Below are positions 10,566 to 10,979 of a DNA stretch of 10,979 nucleotides, piece after piece. Origin of the DNA: Actinomycetes bacterium (GTDB taxonomy: Bacteria; Actinomycetota; Acidimicrobiia; Acidimicrobiales; Palsa-688); NCBI GenBank assembly GCA_021827225.1, contig JAKAXG010000073.1:1-10979 (forward strand), given 5' to 3'. The notes beneath the pieces are model-generated. The model saw only the letters and a list, made by a program, of their open reading frames with translations, searched no databases and was not told where the DNA came from. Every line of letters starts with the position of its first letter. Positions within the stretch are counted from its first letter, which is position 1. The position numbers and the translations under genes are program-made.

Positions 10566-10979
10566 TTGACCGCTCTGCTCCTGGTGGCCGCCGTCCTGTA
10601 CGGGTTGGCCGTCGGCTCGTTCCTCAACGTGGTCATCTACCGGGTGCCCAACAAGCAGTCGGTGGTGCGCCCGGGGTCGGCCTGCCCGGGCTGCGGGCAG
10701 CCGATCACCGCCCGGGACAACATCCCCGTCGTCTCCTGGCTGCTGCTGCGGGGCCGGTGCCGGAACTGCGGCATGCGCATCTCCGCCCGCTACCCGCTGG
10801 TGGAGCTGCTGACCGCCGCGGTGTTCCTGGCCGTGGCGTTGCGCTTCGGTTGGAGCTGGTCGCTGCCGGGCGAGATCGTCTTCGCCGCCGGGTTGGTGAC
10901 CCTGTCGTTCATCGACCTGGACCACCTGCTGCTGCCCCGGGTGGTCGTCTACCCGCTGGGCGTCACGGTGCTGCCCGCC
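10566..10979 (+). CDS. Prepilin peptidase, type 4 leader peptidase (partial, runs off window)
   Basis: Membrane aspartic protease that trims (and in many members N-methylates) type IV pilin or pseudopilin precursors. I translated 138 codons from TTG 10566 to the edge. The first membrane helix carries [16 protein letters not shown] at 13-28. The cytoplasmic loop has two Cys-X2-Cys pairs (Cys40/43 and Cys65/68) around [15 protein letters not shown], the zinc-type, bifunctional layout. [14 protein letters not shown] leads into helix 2, and [10 protein letters not shown] at 116-124 carries the first catalytic Asp (Asp117). The second catalytic Asp (GxGD) would lie beyond the window. The start rests on the GGGAG site and on the family N-terminus; only CTG codons lie upstream in frame. 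Its presence implies type IV pili, a Tad/Flp system or competence pili elsewhere, though such peptidases often sit alone near aro and efp genes in actinobacteria. Confidence 0.93.
   Translation, partial: MTALLLVAAVLYGLAVGSFLNVVIYRVPNKQSVVRPGSACPGCGQPITARDNIPVVSWLLLRGRCRNCGMRISARYPLVELLTAAVFLAVALRFGWSWSLPGEIVFAAGLVTLSFIDLDHLLLPRVVVYPLGVTVLPA

Overview
This window is a very GC-rich stretch (GC-ending codons almost throughout, GTG and TTG starts common) of a bacterial chromosome. Gene order and protein sequences point to a high-GC actinomycete-type lineage, possibly an Acidimicrobiia-like group; that placement is inference. The whole minus strand from about 10525 down to 1 is packed with housekeeping genes. 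A single divergent gene starts at the right edge.

Reading along the minus strand, the first block (10525 to 8433) is an M24-family Xaa-Pro aminopeptidase, elongation factor P (efp) and the antitermination factor NusB. A 250-bp gap follows (8183-8432). It holds an all-G/C hairpin, a tandem 12-bp repeat and a probable promoter. The second block (8182 to 1) is a de novo pyrimidine operon: pyrR, pyrB, pyrC, carA, carB and the start of a class 1B-type pyrD that leaves the window. Junctions are tight: ATGA and TTGA overlaps, an 8-bp overlap and a 4-nt gap. Together these genes turn glutamine, bicarbonate, ATP and aspartate into orotate. CarAB makes carbamoyl phosphate, PyrB makes carbamoyl aspartate, PyrC closes the ring and PyrD oxidises it.

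The most interesting part is the control region of the pyrimidine operon (8131-8244). The leader RNA contains a textbook PyrR-binding stem-loop with the RUCCNGNGAGGY core. Its 3' strand runs directly into a full-match Shine-Dalgarno for the TTG start of pyrR. About 25 nt inside the pyrR reading frame there is a perfect intrinsic terminator: a 7-bp G/C stem, a tetraloop and a U-tract. This suggests a relay in which PyrR-UMP blocks translation of pyrR, and loss of the leading ribosome then lets the in-gene terminator fold and stop transcription of the whole operon.

At the right edge, only 40 bp separate the peptidase gene from a divergent TTG-initiated prepilin peptidase gene (10566 onward, partial). 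The gap contains a symmetric TANNNTA element that could act as a -10 element in both directions. No tRNA, rRNA, CRISPR array, insertion sequence or attachment site was seen.
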